A DNA stretch of 7,603 bases. Source: Thermoplasmatota archaeon (GTDB lineage: Archaea > Thermoplasmatota > Thermoplasmata > GCA-020350865 > JAUVCJ01). The stretch lies in assembly GCA_030595765.1 (NCBI GenBank), contig JAUVCJ010000108.1, forward strand, positions 1-7,603, written 5' to 3'. This document shows, one piece after another, positions 1 to 5,405 of the stretch. The stretch's first letter is position 1; the number at the start of each line of letters is the position of its first letter. A program made the position numbers and the translations under genes. Under the pieces are notes generated by a model, which worked only from the letters and a program-made list of their open reading frames with translations, was not told the origin of the DNA and did no database searches.

Positions 1-41
1 GTTTAGCAAATCAAAAAGCCAGTCCGCTTAACCGAAAGGGA

Positions 42-296
42 ATGAAATACATTCAAATTATTGGGAAGAAAAAATGTTATCTCCCTCCAACAAAAGTTCG
101 ATTTGAATCTAACAGTCTCGTTTTCTTTTTCTATTCACAAAAAATCGTATTATTTTATGACGATATTGCATCGATTAAAGGAAACCAAATTATTCTTGAA
201 AATGGGAAAAGAATGAGCTTCTTTTTCTTTTCAGAGAATTTCAATACCCATCGTTCGATTAGTAAAAAAATAAAGAAGAAGCTCTCGACAAAGTAG
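42..296 (+). CDS. Small hypothetical protein, possibly a C-terminal fragment
   Basis: I do not recognise this 84-residue protein. It is rich in Lys, Phe and Ile, with alternating hydrophobic strands around residues 20-60 (SLVFFFYS, KIVLFYDDI, GNQIILENGK) and a basic C-terminal helix ending KKIKKKL. That pattern, several strands then a helix, is loosely like a small PH/GRAM-type beta domain, but this is only an impression. It has no signal peptide and no clear transmembrane helix. The ATG at 42 is preceded directly by AAAGGGA, too close to be a good ribosome binding site. The frame has no stop between base 3 and the ATG, so the gene may start before the window and be longer. Base composition is strongly AT-rich, like the toxin-antitoxin operon after it and unlike the genes beyond 1430. 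Confidence 0.5.
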   Translation: MKYIQIIGKKKCYLPPTKVRFESNSLVFFFYSQKIVLFYDDIASIKGNQIILENGKRMSFFFFSENFNTHRSISKKIKKKLSTK

Positions 297-308
297 TCCA
301 ATCCACAA

Positions 309-332
309 TTATTTTTGTTCCAGAGCCTTTTT
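309..332 (+). terminator. Candidate T-tract terminator after the first small gene
   Basis: Two T-runs on the plus strand, TTATTTTT at 309-316 and CTTTTT at 327-332, lie shortly after the stop codon of the small gene and before the promoter of the next operon. Archaeal RNA polymerase terminates at short U-tracts without needing a hairpin, so these are reasonable terminators. I see no strong hairpin. AT-rich DNA produces such runs by chance, which limits confidence. Confidence 0.35.
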
Positions 333-388
333 GCGCCTACATTTAATGTTGAATTATCGCTATAGTTTCACCTACCCATCATTAAGAG

Positions 389-401
389 ATATATATTTAT
401 A
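389..401 (+). promoter_or_regulatory. TATA box of the toxin-antitoxin operon (leaderless start)
   Basis: The stretch ATATATATTTATA is a good archaeal TATA element with a purine-rich flank (AAGAG) upstream where a BRE would sit. Its centre is about 25 bases before the ATG at 419, the usual TATA-to-transcription-start distance. Transcription should therefore begin at or within a few bases of the start codon, giving a leaderless mRNA. In agreement, no Shine-Dalgarno sequence precedes the ATG (CACATATT only). Confidence 0.6.
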
Positions 402-418
402 CGCGCAATACACATATT

Positions 419-1078
419 ATGAGGTGGAAAAGCATATCTGGTGCTGGCAGAGGTGAGACAATCGACCTTTCATTTTTGAAAGAACCGTTGGGTCTTAAAG
501 GAGACCCAAACACAATAAGAGATGCCATTCTTCTCATTACCACTAAATGTAGCGTTGTTTTCCCATTGAAAATTGCTAAGCTTCTCTATCTTGCAGAGCT
601 TGAGTTTATTAAAAAATTCGGAAAACGCCCAACTGATAATTTGTTTATAAGTGACCATTATGGACCAAATGCACCTGAAGCTGCGTTGATAGAAAAAATT
701 ATGGCAACTAAGGGAATTGTAAGAACTGAAGATGTCCGTACACATAGGGATCATATTATGAAACGAATATATCCAGTCAATTCAATAGACGATATTTCTA
801 TTCCAAAAGATTATGTTGATTGCATAAATGCTGTATGCAAAACATATGGTAGAATGAAGACTGACAATCTTGTAAAGGCATCAAAAAACACTGACCCTTA
901 TCGAGATACTCCAAAGAAAGAAGAGATTAATTTCGATGACTTTATTAGAGAACGTGAATACTTGATGCAGCCTGAAGTATCGGATAAAATTCAAAAGAGC
1001 ATCGCTGAGATTAATAATGGGAAATATCGCGAGCTCAAATCTAAAAGTGAGGCAATCGCGTTTATTGATTCATTATAG
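419..1078 (+). CDS. Panacea-domain (DUF4065/SocA-like) antitoxin
   Basis: This 219-residue protein is the likely antitoxin of a type II-like toxin-antitoxin pair. Residues about 34-165 match the Panacea (DUF4065) domain: a helix with KLLYLAELEF (54-63), a short linker ending in the family-typical HYGPNAPE (80-87), and a later DPYRDT segment (159-164). Panacea domains are known as versatile antitoxin domains and include SocA of Caulobacter. The last 35 residues (about 185-219, ending with GKYRELKSKSEAIAFIDSL) are separate from the domain and resemble the C-terminal toxin-binding tails of Phd/RelB-type antitoxins. The gene has a TATA box 25 bases upstream and no leader. The RelE-fold toxin gene starts 11 bases after its stop. 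It is AT-rich compared with the right part of the window, which suggests transfer. The start fits the promoter distance, and the N-terminal ~30 residues before the domain are unassigned. Confidence 0.8.
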   Translation: MRWKSISGAGRGETIDLSFLKEPLGLKGDPNTIRDAILLITTKCSVVFPLKIAKLLYLAELEFIKKFGKRPTDNLFISDHYGPNAPEAALIEKIMATKGIVRTEDVRTHRDHIMKRIYPVNSIDDISIPKDYVDCINAVCKTYGRMKTDNLVKASKNTDPYRDTPKKEEINFDDFIREREYLMQPEVSDKIQKSIAEINNGKYRELKSKSEAIAFIDSL

Positions 1079-1083
1079 GGTGA
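1079..1083 (+). promoter_or_regulatory. Ribosome binding site of the toxin gene
   Basis: GGTGA directly follows the antitoxin stop codon TAG and sits six bases before the toxin ATG at 1090. It pairs with the archaeal 16S rRNA 3' end (anti-Shine-Dalgarno complement GGAGGTGA) and decides the toxin start. It contrasts with the leaderless first gene of the same operon. Confidence 0.6.
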
Positions 1084-1089
1084 CGCTCA

Positions 1090-1410
1090 ATGAGCTATCA
1101 CTTTATTTTTTCAGACACCTTTCAAAAAGATATTAAAAAAATGAAAAAATCTGGTAAGTATGGTCAGGTTAAGAAAAAGCTAGAAGAGATAATGACCAGA
1201 CCTGAAGAAGTGGGTTGTGTAAAAACTGAAATTCTTAAACACTGTCGTAGTGTAAAAATGGGCCACTACATTATTGTCTGGGCAATAATTGGTATAAATG
1301 TACATTTTCTAAGCTGTGACATTCATGATAAAGGCTATGACAAAGCCAAAAAAGAGGCTAGAAAGATAGCTAGAACTAAGGGTGTTTACTCCAATAATGG
1401 AAAGCAATAA
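1090..1410 (+). CDS. RelE/YafQ-fold toxin (putative mRNA interferase)
   Basis: The 106-residue basic protein has the pattern of the RelE/ParE superfamily: an opening strand (YHFIFSDTF, 3-11) followed by a Lys-rich helical hairpin (12-36), then three or four strands containing CRSVKMGHYIIVWAI (52-66) and VHFLSCDIHDKGY (71-83). In RelE-type RNases the basic and aromatic residues on these strands act on ribosome-bound mRNA. Here R53, K56, H59, Y60, H79 and Y83 are the candidates. The last strand motif with HD followed by Y is typical of archaeal RelE homologues. Length is normal for the family. The C-terminal tail (87-106) is Lys/Arg-rich. It is the second gene of the operon, after its presumed antitoxin. 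ParE-like gyrase inhibition is a less likely alternative, as the two families share the fold. Confidence 0.8.
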   Translation: MSYHFIFSDTFQKDIKKMKKSGKYGQVKKKLEEIMTRPEEVGCVKTEILKHCRSVKMGHYIIVWAIIGINVHFLSCDIHDKGYDKAKKEARKIARTKGVYSNNGKQ

Positions 1411-1417
1411 CACTAAC

Positions 1418-1432
1418 TCTTGATATATTTTT
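1418..1432 (+). terminator. Candidate T-tract terminator of the toxin-antitoxin operon
   Basis: ATATATTTTT ends at 1432, just after the toxin stop codon, and would release plus-strand transcripts in the 20-base gap before the convergent oxidoreductase gene. The reverse direction has no matching T-run here, so minus-strand transcripts may read into the toxin gene as antisense RNA. Confidence 0.35.
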
Positions 1433-2981
1433 AGTGCTGATCCCCGCCATCCCCATGTTTATGCCGGCGTCCTTCGTGGCTGTGCTGGTGTCCAGTGTGC
1501 TCATGTAGATCTCCATCCTCATGCTGATGTCCGTGGTGCCCATGGCTGCCCTCAGCCCTGTGTTGGTGCCCACTCTGTTCATGTTCTTGTGTCCCTGCTG
1601 GCGGCCGCAACCCGGAAAATGCCCGCTCCATGACCTCGCTTAGGCTTGGATGTATGTGCATACCTTCCTGGATGGGTTCGAAACTTCCGGTCTTTATGTA
1701 CATCAGTGTGATGACCTCCTGTATAAGCAAGGAGGCTTGAGGGCCTATTGCGTGGCATCCAAGTATCATGCCTGAGCGGTGGACTATGACCTTTACGAAG
1801 TAGTTCTCTATCTCCATGGCTGTGCCTTTGGCAGTGTCCTGGTATCTTTGATGGCCCAGGAGTATCTTGTCTGCGCCGTATTCAGCTATTGCCTGGGCCT
1901 CGGTCATGCCAACGCCTGCGATTTCGGGGTGGGTGAACACCGCATGGGGAACTGCATGGTAGCTCATGGTCTGGTCTGCACCTCTAAGAGCGTTGTAGAA
2001 CACAACTGCAGATTCCTGGTTGGCCACATGCTTGAATAGATGCTGGCCAGTAGCATCGCCGAAGGCATAGATGCCGGGTTGATTCGTTTCCATCTTATCG
2101 TTGACGACAAGCCAGCCCTTCTCGTCTGTAGCGATGCCAGCACGCTCAGGATGGAGAATGTCGCTATTGGATCTCCGTCCAGATGCCATCATCACCTCGT
2201 CAGCAACTACATCCAGTACCTTGCCTGTGCTTCTGTTGACCGCGCTTACCTTGACCCTGTCCCTTTTGGCGCATTCCACTGCGTTGACCTCATGGTTCAC
2301 ATGAATGTCCATGTGCTTGCCCAGTTCGTCCAATGCAAGCTCGGATATCTCAGGCTCCTCAAGAGGAAGAAGCCGTGGATTCCTGCCAAGCATTGTTACT
2401 TTGGAACCCATCGCTGAGAAGAAGTGGCCGTATTCAGCAGCTATGTAGCCACCGCCAACAATAACAATGCTGGCCGGGAGCTTTTTCAAGTAAAGCACTG
2501 TATCACTGGTGTGGTACTGCACATTCTCAAGACCCTGGATAGGCGGGATGGATACCTCAGAGCCTGTGCAGAGCAGTATCAGCTTGGATGTGATCGTCTT
2601 GCCTCCGACACTGAGCTGGTAAGGCCCGATAAACTCTGCTGGCTCGTTAAAATAATCAATCTCCTTTGAGTTCGTCAGGCCCATGCGGATGCCCTGGATG
2701 TCCTTGTCTATGTGCGAGCGCATCCTGGCCATGATGCCTGGAAAATCGATGTTCTTGATATGGGCATCTATCCCGAGCTTTTTCGCATCTTGAATAATAC
2801 GCACCACTTCTGCCGGGTACACCAGTATCTTGGTGGGAATACAGCCTCGAGTCAGGCAAATGCCGCCTGGGTCGTCCTTGTCTATCACTGCTGCTTTTGT
2901 GCCTGGCTTACCTTGCAGCATTGCCGATATAATGTTCATCGAGGAACCGCTGCCTATTGCTATAACGTCATACTGGTCCAT
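1431..2981 (-). CDS. FAD-dependent disulfide oxidoreductase (mycothione reductase/dihydrolipoyl dehydrogenase-like) with His-rich tail
   Basis: This 516-residue protein is a class I flavin disulfide reductase. It shows the FAD Rossmann site (IGSGSSM, 9-15), the redox-active dithiol in GGICLTRGCIPTK (39-51; C42 and C47), a pyridine-nucleotide Rossmann site (IVGGGYIAAE, 174-183), the second FAD motif (YAFGDA, 305-310) and the dimer-domain catalytic pair in HIHPSLSE (442-449; H444, E449). Segments such as YHTSDTV, LKHVAN-like FKHVANQE, VPHAVFTHPEIAGVG and AIGPQASLLIQ resemble mycothione reductase more than classical E3 enzymes. The true disulfide substrate is unknown. R200 and R203 after the second nucleotide-binding strand suggest NADPH. 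MerA's C-terminal Cys pair is absent, replaced by about 58 extra residues rich in His. The ATG follows GGTGAG, and an in-frame TGA lies just upstream. The zinc-ribbon gene lies 105 bases upstream on the same strand, and no 2-oxoacid dehydrogenase genes adjoin. Confidence 0.92.
   Translation of the reverse strand: MDQYDVIAIGSGSSMNIISAMLQGKPGTKAAVIDKDDPGGICLTRGCIPTKILVYPAEVVRIIQDAKKLGIDAHIKNIDFPGIMARMRSHIDKDIQGIRMGLTNSKEIDYFNEPAEFIGPYQLSVGGKTITSKLILLCTGSEVSIPPIQGLENVQYHTSDTVLYLKKLPASIVIVGGGYIAAEYGHFFSAMGSKVTMLGRNPRLLPLEEPEISELALDELGKHMDIHVNHEVNAVECAKRDRVKVSAVNRSTGKVLDVVADEVMMASGRRSNSDILHPERAGIATDEKGWLVVNDKMETNQPGIYAFGDATGQHLFKHVANQESAVVFYNALRGADQTMSYHAVPHAVFTHPEIAGVGMTEAQAIAEYGADKILLGHQRYQDTAKGTAMEIENYFVKVIVHRSGMILGCHAIGPQASLLIQEVITLMYIKTGSFEPIQEGMHIHPSLSEVMERAFSGLRPPAGTQEHEQSGHQHRAEGSHGHHGHQHEDGDLHEHTGHQHSHEGRRHKHGDGGDQH
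1455..1571 (-). repeat. Three tandem 39-bp (13-residue) units encoding the His-rich tail
   Basis: In the oxidoreductase C-terminus the tetrapeptide GHQH recurs at residues 471, 484 and 497, exactly 13 residues apart, giving three units: GHQHRAEGSHGHH, GHQHEDGDLHEHT and GHQHSHEGRRHKH. With the flanks (465-516) the tail has about 16 histidines in 52 residues and no cysteines. Such sequences usually bind Ni, Zn, Cu or Co, as in nickel chaperones and metal-storage tails. Binding and the metal are inferred here. Confidence 0.8.
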
Positions 2982-2984
2982 GTT

Positions 2985-2990
2985 CTCACC
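2985..2990 (-). promoter_or_regulatory. Ribosome binding site of the oxidoreductase gene
   Basis: On the minus strand GGTGAG lies three bases before the ATG at 2981. It is a clear archaeal-type Shine-Dalgarno match, slightly close to the start. A second GGTGAGAAC copy lies about 32 bases further upstream at 3022-3014. Confidence 0.55.
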
Positions 2991-3086
2991 ATTCCCATAT
3001 CAGGTTCTTGTTGGTTCTCACCAACACTCTCGCCTTCCAATTGTTCAGACATCTTCTTTGAGTTATTATGATTGTCTGGATGATTC

Positions 3087-4529
3087 TCAGGATATATGGA
3101 TCGGGCTGCCGCATTCAGAGCAGAACACACGGCTGATGCCGCTTGCGCTCATGAGCTTGACCTCATTGCCGCACTTGTTGCAAACTAGGGTTATCTTCCC
3201 TGTGCTCTCTTCTAGCGCTCCGGCAGACATAACGTTATTACCCTTATCTGTTGAGCCTTCACTGGTGTCAACTTGCTCCGGTACCAATCCGTTCTGCCTG
3301 TTGCCCAAACCCATAGCACCCTCAGCATCAGGTATGGGAAGCTCTGTTTCTTCTATGATGTATTCTATGATATTATCAGGCGAGCCTGGCATATTTGGCG
3401 CATTCTCGCCTGTATCTATATCTGTCTGCGCCATGTCCGAGCCTATGCCACCATTCAAGCCGTGATCTTCTTCAAGGTTCGTGCCGTTACTGCTGGAGCT
3501 ATAAGGGTCATCTTCCATTGGTCTGCCTGAGCCATCGATATTTGACCCATTCTTGAATGGTTCTTCAGGTTCTTTCGAACCCTTCTTGAATATTCCTGCG
3601 CCTTTTCTACTGGCGCCATAGGTCGCAACTCCGAGAAGGACCACTATCGCCAGTGTGATAGATACTATCACGTATGGAAGAATGTCAAGAAGGAGGTCTG
3701 CGCCTTTGTCTCTAAGCTGGGAAAAGCCAGACGGAACAGAATCCTCTCCATCCGAGGTCACTGTCAGTTTAATGGTCTGGTGATGATAGAGTCCAACAGG
3801 CGAGTTTTTTGAGGTGACGTTGATGAGAATGATATGCTCTCCTACTGGGGTGTCCTGGCCTGCTGTAAGGGACATTGTGAGCGTTTTAATTCCCTGGTGG
3901 TCTAGGGTGAATGACTGGGCACTCGGCATGGTCCATCCGGCAGCTGAATGTGAGATCACATCCAGAGGGGTGACATCAAACTCATCCTGAACATTCCCCT
4001 GGTTCCTAACTGCAAACTCCAATGTCACTGTCTGTCCCTGCTGTATGGTTCGCTGGATGTTCGCCGGTTCGACGAGCAGTCCCTGATACGGGTCTATCCT
4101 GACCATTGCAGAAGAAGTGCTTGACGAGCCGTACCCGATGGAGTCATGGCAGTAGGCAACCAGCTCTACTGGAAAGTCCGACCCGAACGGAGTTCCTAAG
4201 GGAACAACGACATCCAGCTGGAAATCCATACTGCCCATTGTGCCGTTGAAGATATGCTGCTTTGGTGTCAGTGACTGGCTTCCAAGCGGCACGTTCGCGC
4301 TGAGGTTAATGTAATGGTCCTGGGTCTGGACAATGACATCCTCGCAGGTGACGGTGCCATTGAATCGTAACAGGCCGCCAGTTGGGCTATCTGGTGATAC
4401 GTCGGCATAAAGCTCTGTGTAGTAAAAACTGGGATTTACCGAGATGAGGGTCGAACCTTGGGCAATTCCCGGGATAAGGAGAAAGGCGAACAGGAGTAGG
4501 GTGATGGTTAATGACCGCCTGCGTTTCAA
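3087..4529 (-). CDS. Membrane-anchored surface protein: NEW3-like ectodomain, one TM helix, cytoplasmic zinc ribbon
   Basis: This 480-residue protein has a signal peptide (KRRR then a hydrophobic core, cleavage plausible near residue 25). An ectodomain of beta-sandwich character follows, a transmembrane helix at about 283-304, then an acidic, Ser/Gly-rich linker (about 315-440) and a C-terminal zinc ribbon with C450, C453, C470 and C473 (CNKCG and FCSECGSPI). Residues about 150-258 match the NEW3/COG1470 pattern of archaeal surface proteins (EFAVRNQGNVQDEFDV; TPVGEHIILINVTS). Glycosylation sequons occur at N57, N75, N95 and N237. C62 and C127 could form a disulfide. Predicted topology puts the ribbon in the cytoplasm, so it may bind a partner there. 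The start is TTG, supported by an immediately upstream in-frame TGA, a GGTG ribosome binding site and the fit of the signal peptide. Function is unknown. Confidence 0.85.
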   Translation of the reverse strand: MKRRRSLTITLLLFAFLLIPGIAQGSTLISVNPSFYYTELYADVSPDSPTGGLLRFNGTVTCEDVIVQTQDHYINLSANVPLGSQSLTPKQHIFNGTMGSMDFQLDVVVPLGTPFGSDFPVELVAYCHDSIGYGSSSTSSAMVRIDPYQGLLVEPANIQRTIQQGQTVTLEFAVRNQGNVQDEFDVTPLDVISHSAAGWTMPSAQSFTLDHQGIKTLTMSLTAGQDTPVGEHIILINVTSKNSPVGLYHHQTIKLTVTSDGEDSVPSGFSQLRDKGADLLLDILPYVIVSITLAIVVLLGVATYGASRKGAGIFKKGSKEPEEPFKNGSNIDGSGRPMEDDPYSSSSNGTNLEEDHGLNGGIGSDMAQTDIDTGENAPNMPGSPDNIIEYIIEETELPIPDAEGAMGLGNRQNGLVPEQVDTSEGSTDKGNNVMSAGALEESTGKITLVCNKCGNEVKLMSASGISRVFCSECGSPIHIS

Positions 4530-4637
4530 TCAAGCACCGCAACCACAATAGCCACACCCTTCTTTAAACCTATCGAATGAGGCACAAAGGTTTTTTACCA
4601 GTAATTCCTTATCAAACCGAAAACTGGGGGAATCCAA
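4530..4637. promoter_or_regulatory. Divergent promoter region
   Basis: This 108-base gap separates the minus-strand zinc-ribbon gene from the plus-strand surface-protein gene. TTTAAA at 4563-4568 is palindromic and could serve as a TATA element. On the minus strand it would put transcription start near 4540, about ten bases before the TTG. For the plus strand, the same element or TTTTTTA at 4591-4597 are candidates. The plus gene has a G-run (4626-4630) seven bases before its ATG as a partial Shine-Dalgarno. Individual boxes are weak. Confidence 0.35.
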
Positions 4638-5297
4638 ATGAGCCTGACAGAAGATTTGAGCAAGTGGTTCAAGGTCTGGGTAAGAACCAAAAATACCCAG
4701 TTCGGTCTTGTTGCTTTTGTTGTCCTGATTTTAGTGATGTTTGGAAATTTCTCATACTGGTCTGGAGCCATGGAATATGGCCCTGCGAAAATAATCGCTA
4801 CAGGCGGTGAGTTCGACTGGTCAGCCTATAGTGAGACCAACACAAGCCTGGGAATGGAGAGCGGGTACCTGTATGCAGAAACCGAGGTTGCTCAGACCAG
4901 GGACATTACCAACGAGAACATCTACAGGGTAACTTTCATTCTTACATGGCAGGACGAGGCTGATAGTGAGGCTCCAACCAATATCCCTGGCATTATATTC
5001 CCATACGAGAATCAGCCAGATGAGTTTGGATTGGAGGTAGTATCTCCCTGGGGCGATTCCGAGAATGCATCTGGAAGCAACTCCTACGATTCCAATGGAG
5101 GATACGGTGAAATAATAGTCACCTACGACATCATCCCGGAGGCACAGCCTAGTGTAAATGGCACAGGCGCATGGAATATCACCATAGAAATGAAATCCGC
5201 CGGCATGTTCATTTCTTCCCGTCCTAATGCGGTTCTTGGTATTTATGATGGCAGCAACGATTGGGACCTGGAAGTGATGGTTGACCATTACGTTTAA
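4638..5297 (+). CDS. Single-pass membrane surface protein, hypothetical
   Basis: I do not recognise the family. The 219-residue protein starts with a short basic cytoplasmic segment (KWFKVWVRTK, 9-18). A transmembrane helix follows at about 21-36 (FGLVAFVVLILVMFG), then an acidic ectodomain of about 175 residues. The ectodomain is strand-rich (NIYRVTFILTWQDE, 93-106; YGEIIVTYDIIPE, 156-168; WDLEVMVDHYV at the end) and has no cysteine. Its sequons N68-T-S, N143-A-S, N174-G-T and N180-I-T support an outside location. It could be a beta-sandwich. It is transcribed divergently from the NEW3/zinc-ribbon membrane protein, so the two may share regulation or a surface complex; this is inference. The ATG follows GGGGG by seven bases. 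Confidence 0.8.
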   Translation: MSLTEDLSKWFKVWVRTKNTQFGLVAFVVLILVMFGNFSYWSGAMEYGPAKIIATGGEFDWSAYSETNTSLGMESGYLYAETEVAQTRDITNENIYRVTFILTWQDEADSEAPTNIPGIIFPYENQPDEFGLEVVSPWGDSENASGSNSYDSNGGYGEIIVTYDIIPEAQPSVNGTGAWNITIEMKSAGMFISSRPNAVLGIYDGSNDWDLEVMVDHYV

Positions 5298-5390
5298 GCC
5301 AGAGATATCGTGAAATGGTAATCTCAACTTCAGTAATAGGTACATTTGATTTTGTGAAAATGCACATGCCTCAGTTCGAGTCATACCAAT

Positions 5391-5398
5391 CATTATAA
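5391..5398 (+). promoter_or_regulatory. Candidate TATA box of the V4R-like gene
   Basis: CATTATAA in the 108-base gap after the surface-protein gene is TATA-like. Its centre is about 28 bases before the ATG at 5424, which would give a nearly leaderless message from that codon rather than from the GTG at 5406. Confidence 0.3.
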
Positions 5399-5405
5399 TG
5401 GGGAA

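Noticed and set aside
1376..1582. Met/Thr-rich minus-strand frame over the His-rich tail
   Set aside because: It is a shadow of the repetitive tail codons in another frame, with low-complexity composition and no ribosome binding site.
2040..2417. 125-codon plus-strand frame opposite the oxidoreductase
   Set aside because: Lies wholly antisense to a gene with clear catalytic motifs; its own translation shows no recognisable domain.
1431..2981. Mercuric reductase (merA)
   Set aside because: No N-terminal heavy-metal domain and no C-terminal cysteine pair; the HxHPxxxE catalytic motif and other segments fit mycothione reductase or E3-like enzymes better.
2830..3465. 211-codon plus-strand frame spanning the spacer and the zinc-ribbon gene end
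   Set aside because: Ser/Pro-rich shadow across two minus-strand genes whose motifs are unambiguous.
4821..5393. 190-codon minus-strand frame opposite the surface protein
   Set aside because: Antisense to a gene with a TM helix, sequons and ribosome binding site; no recognisable features of its own.
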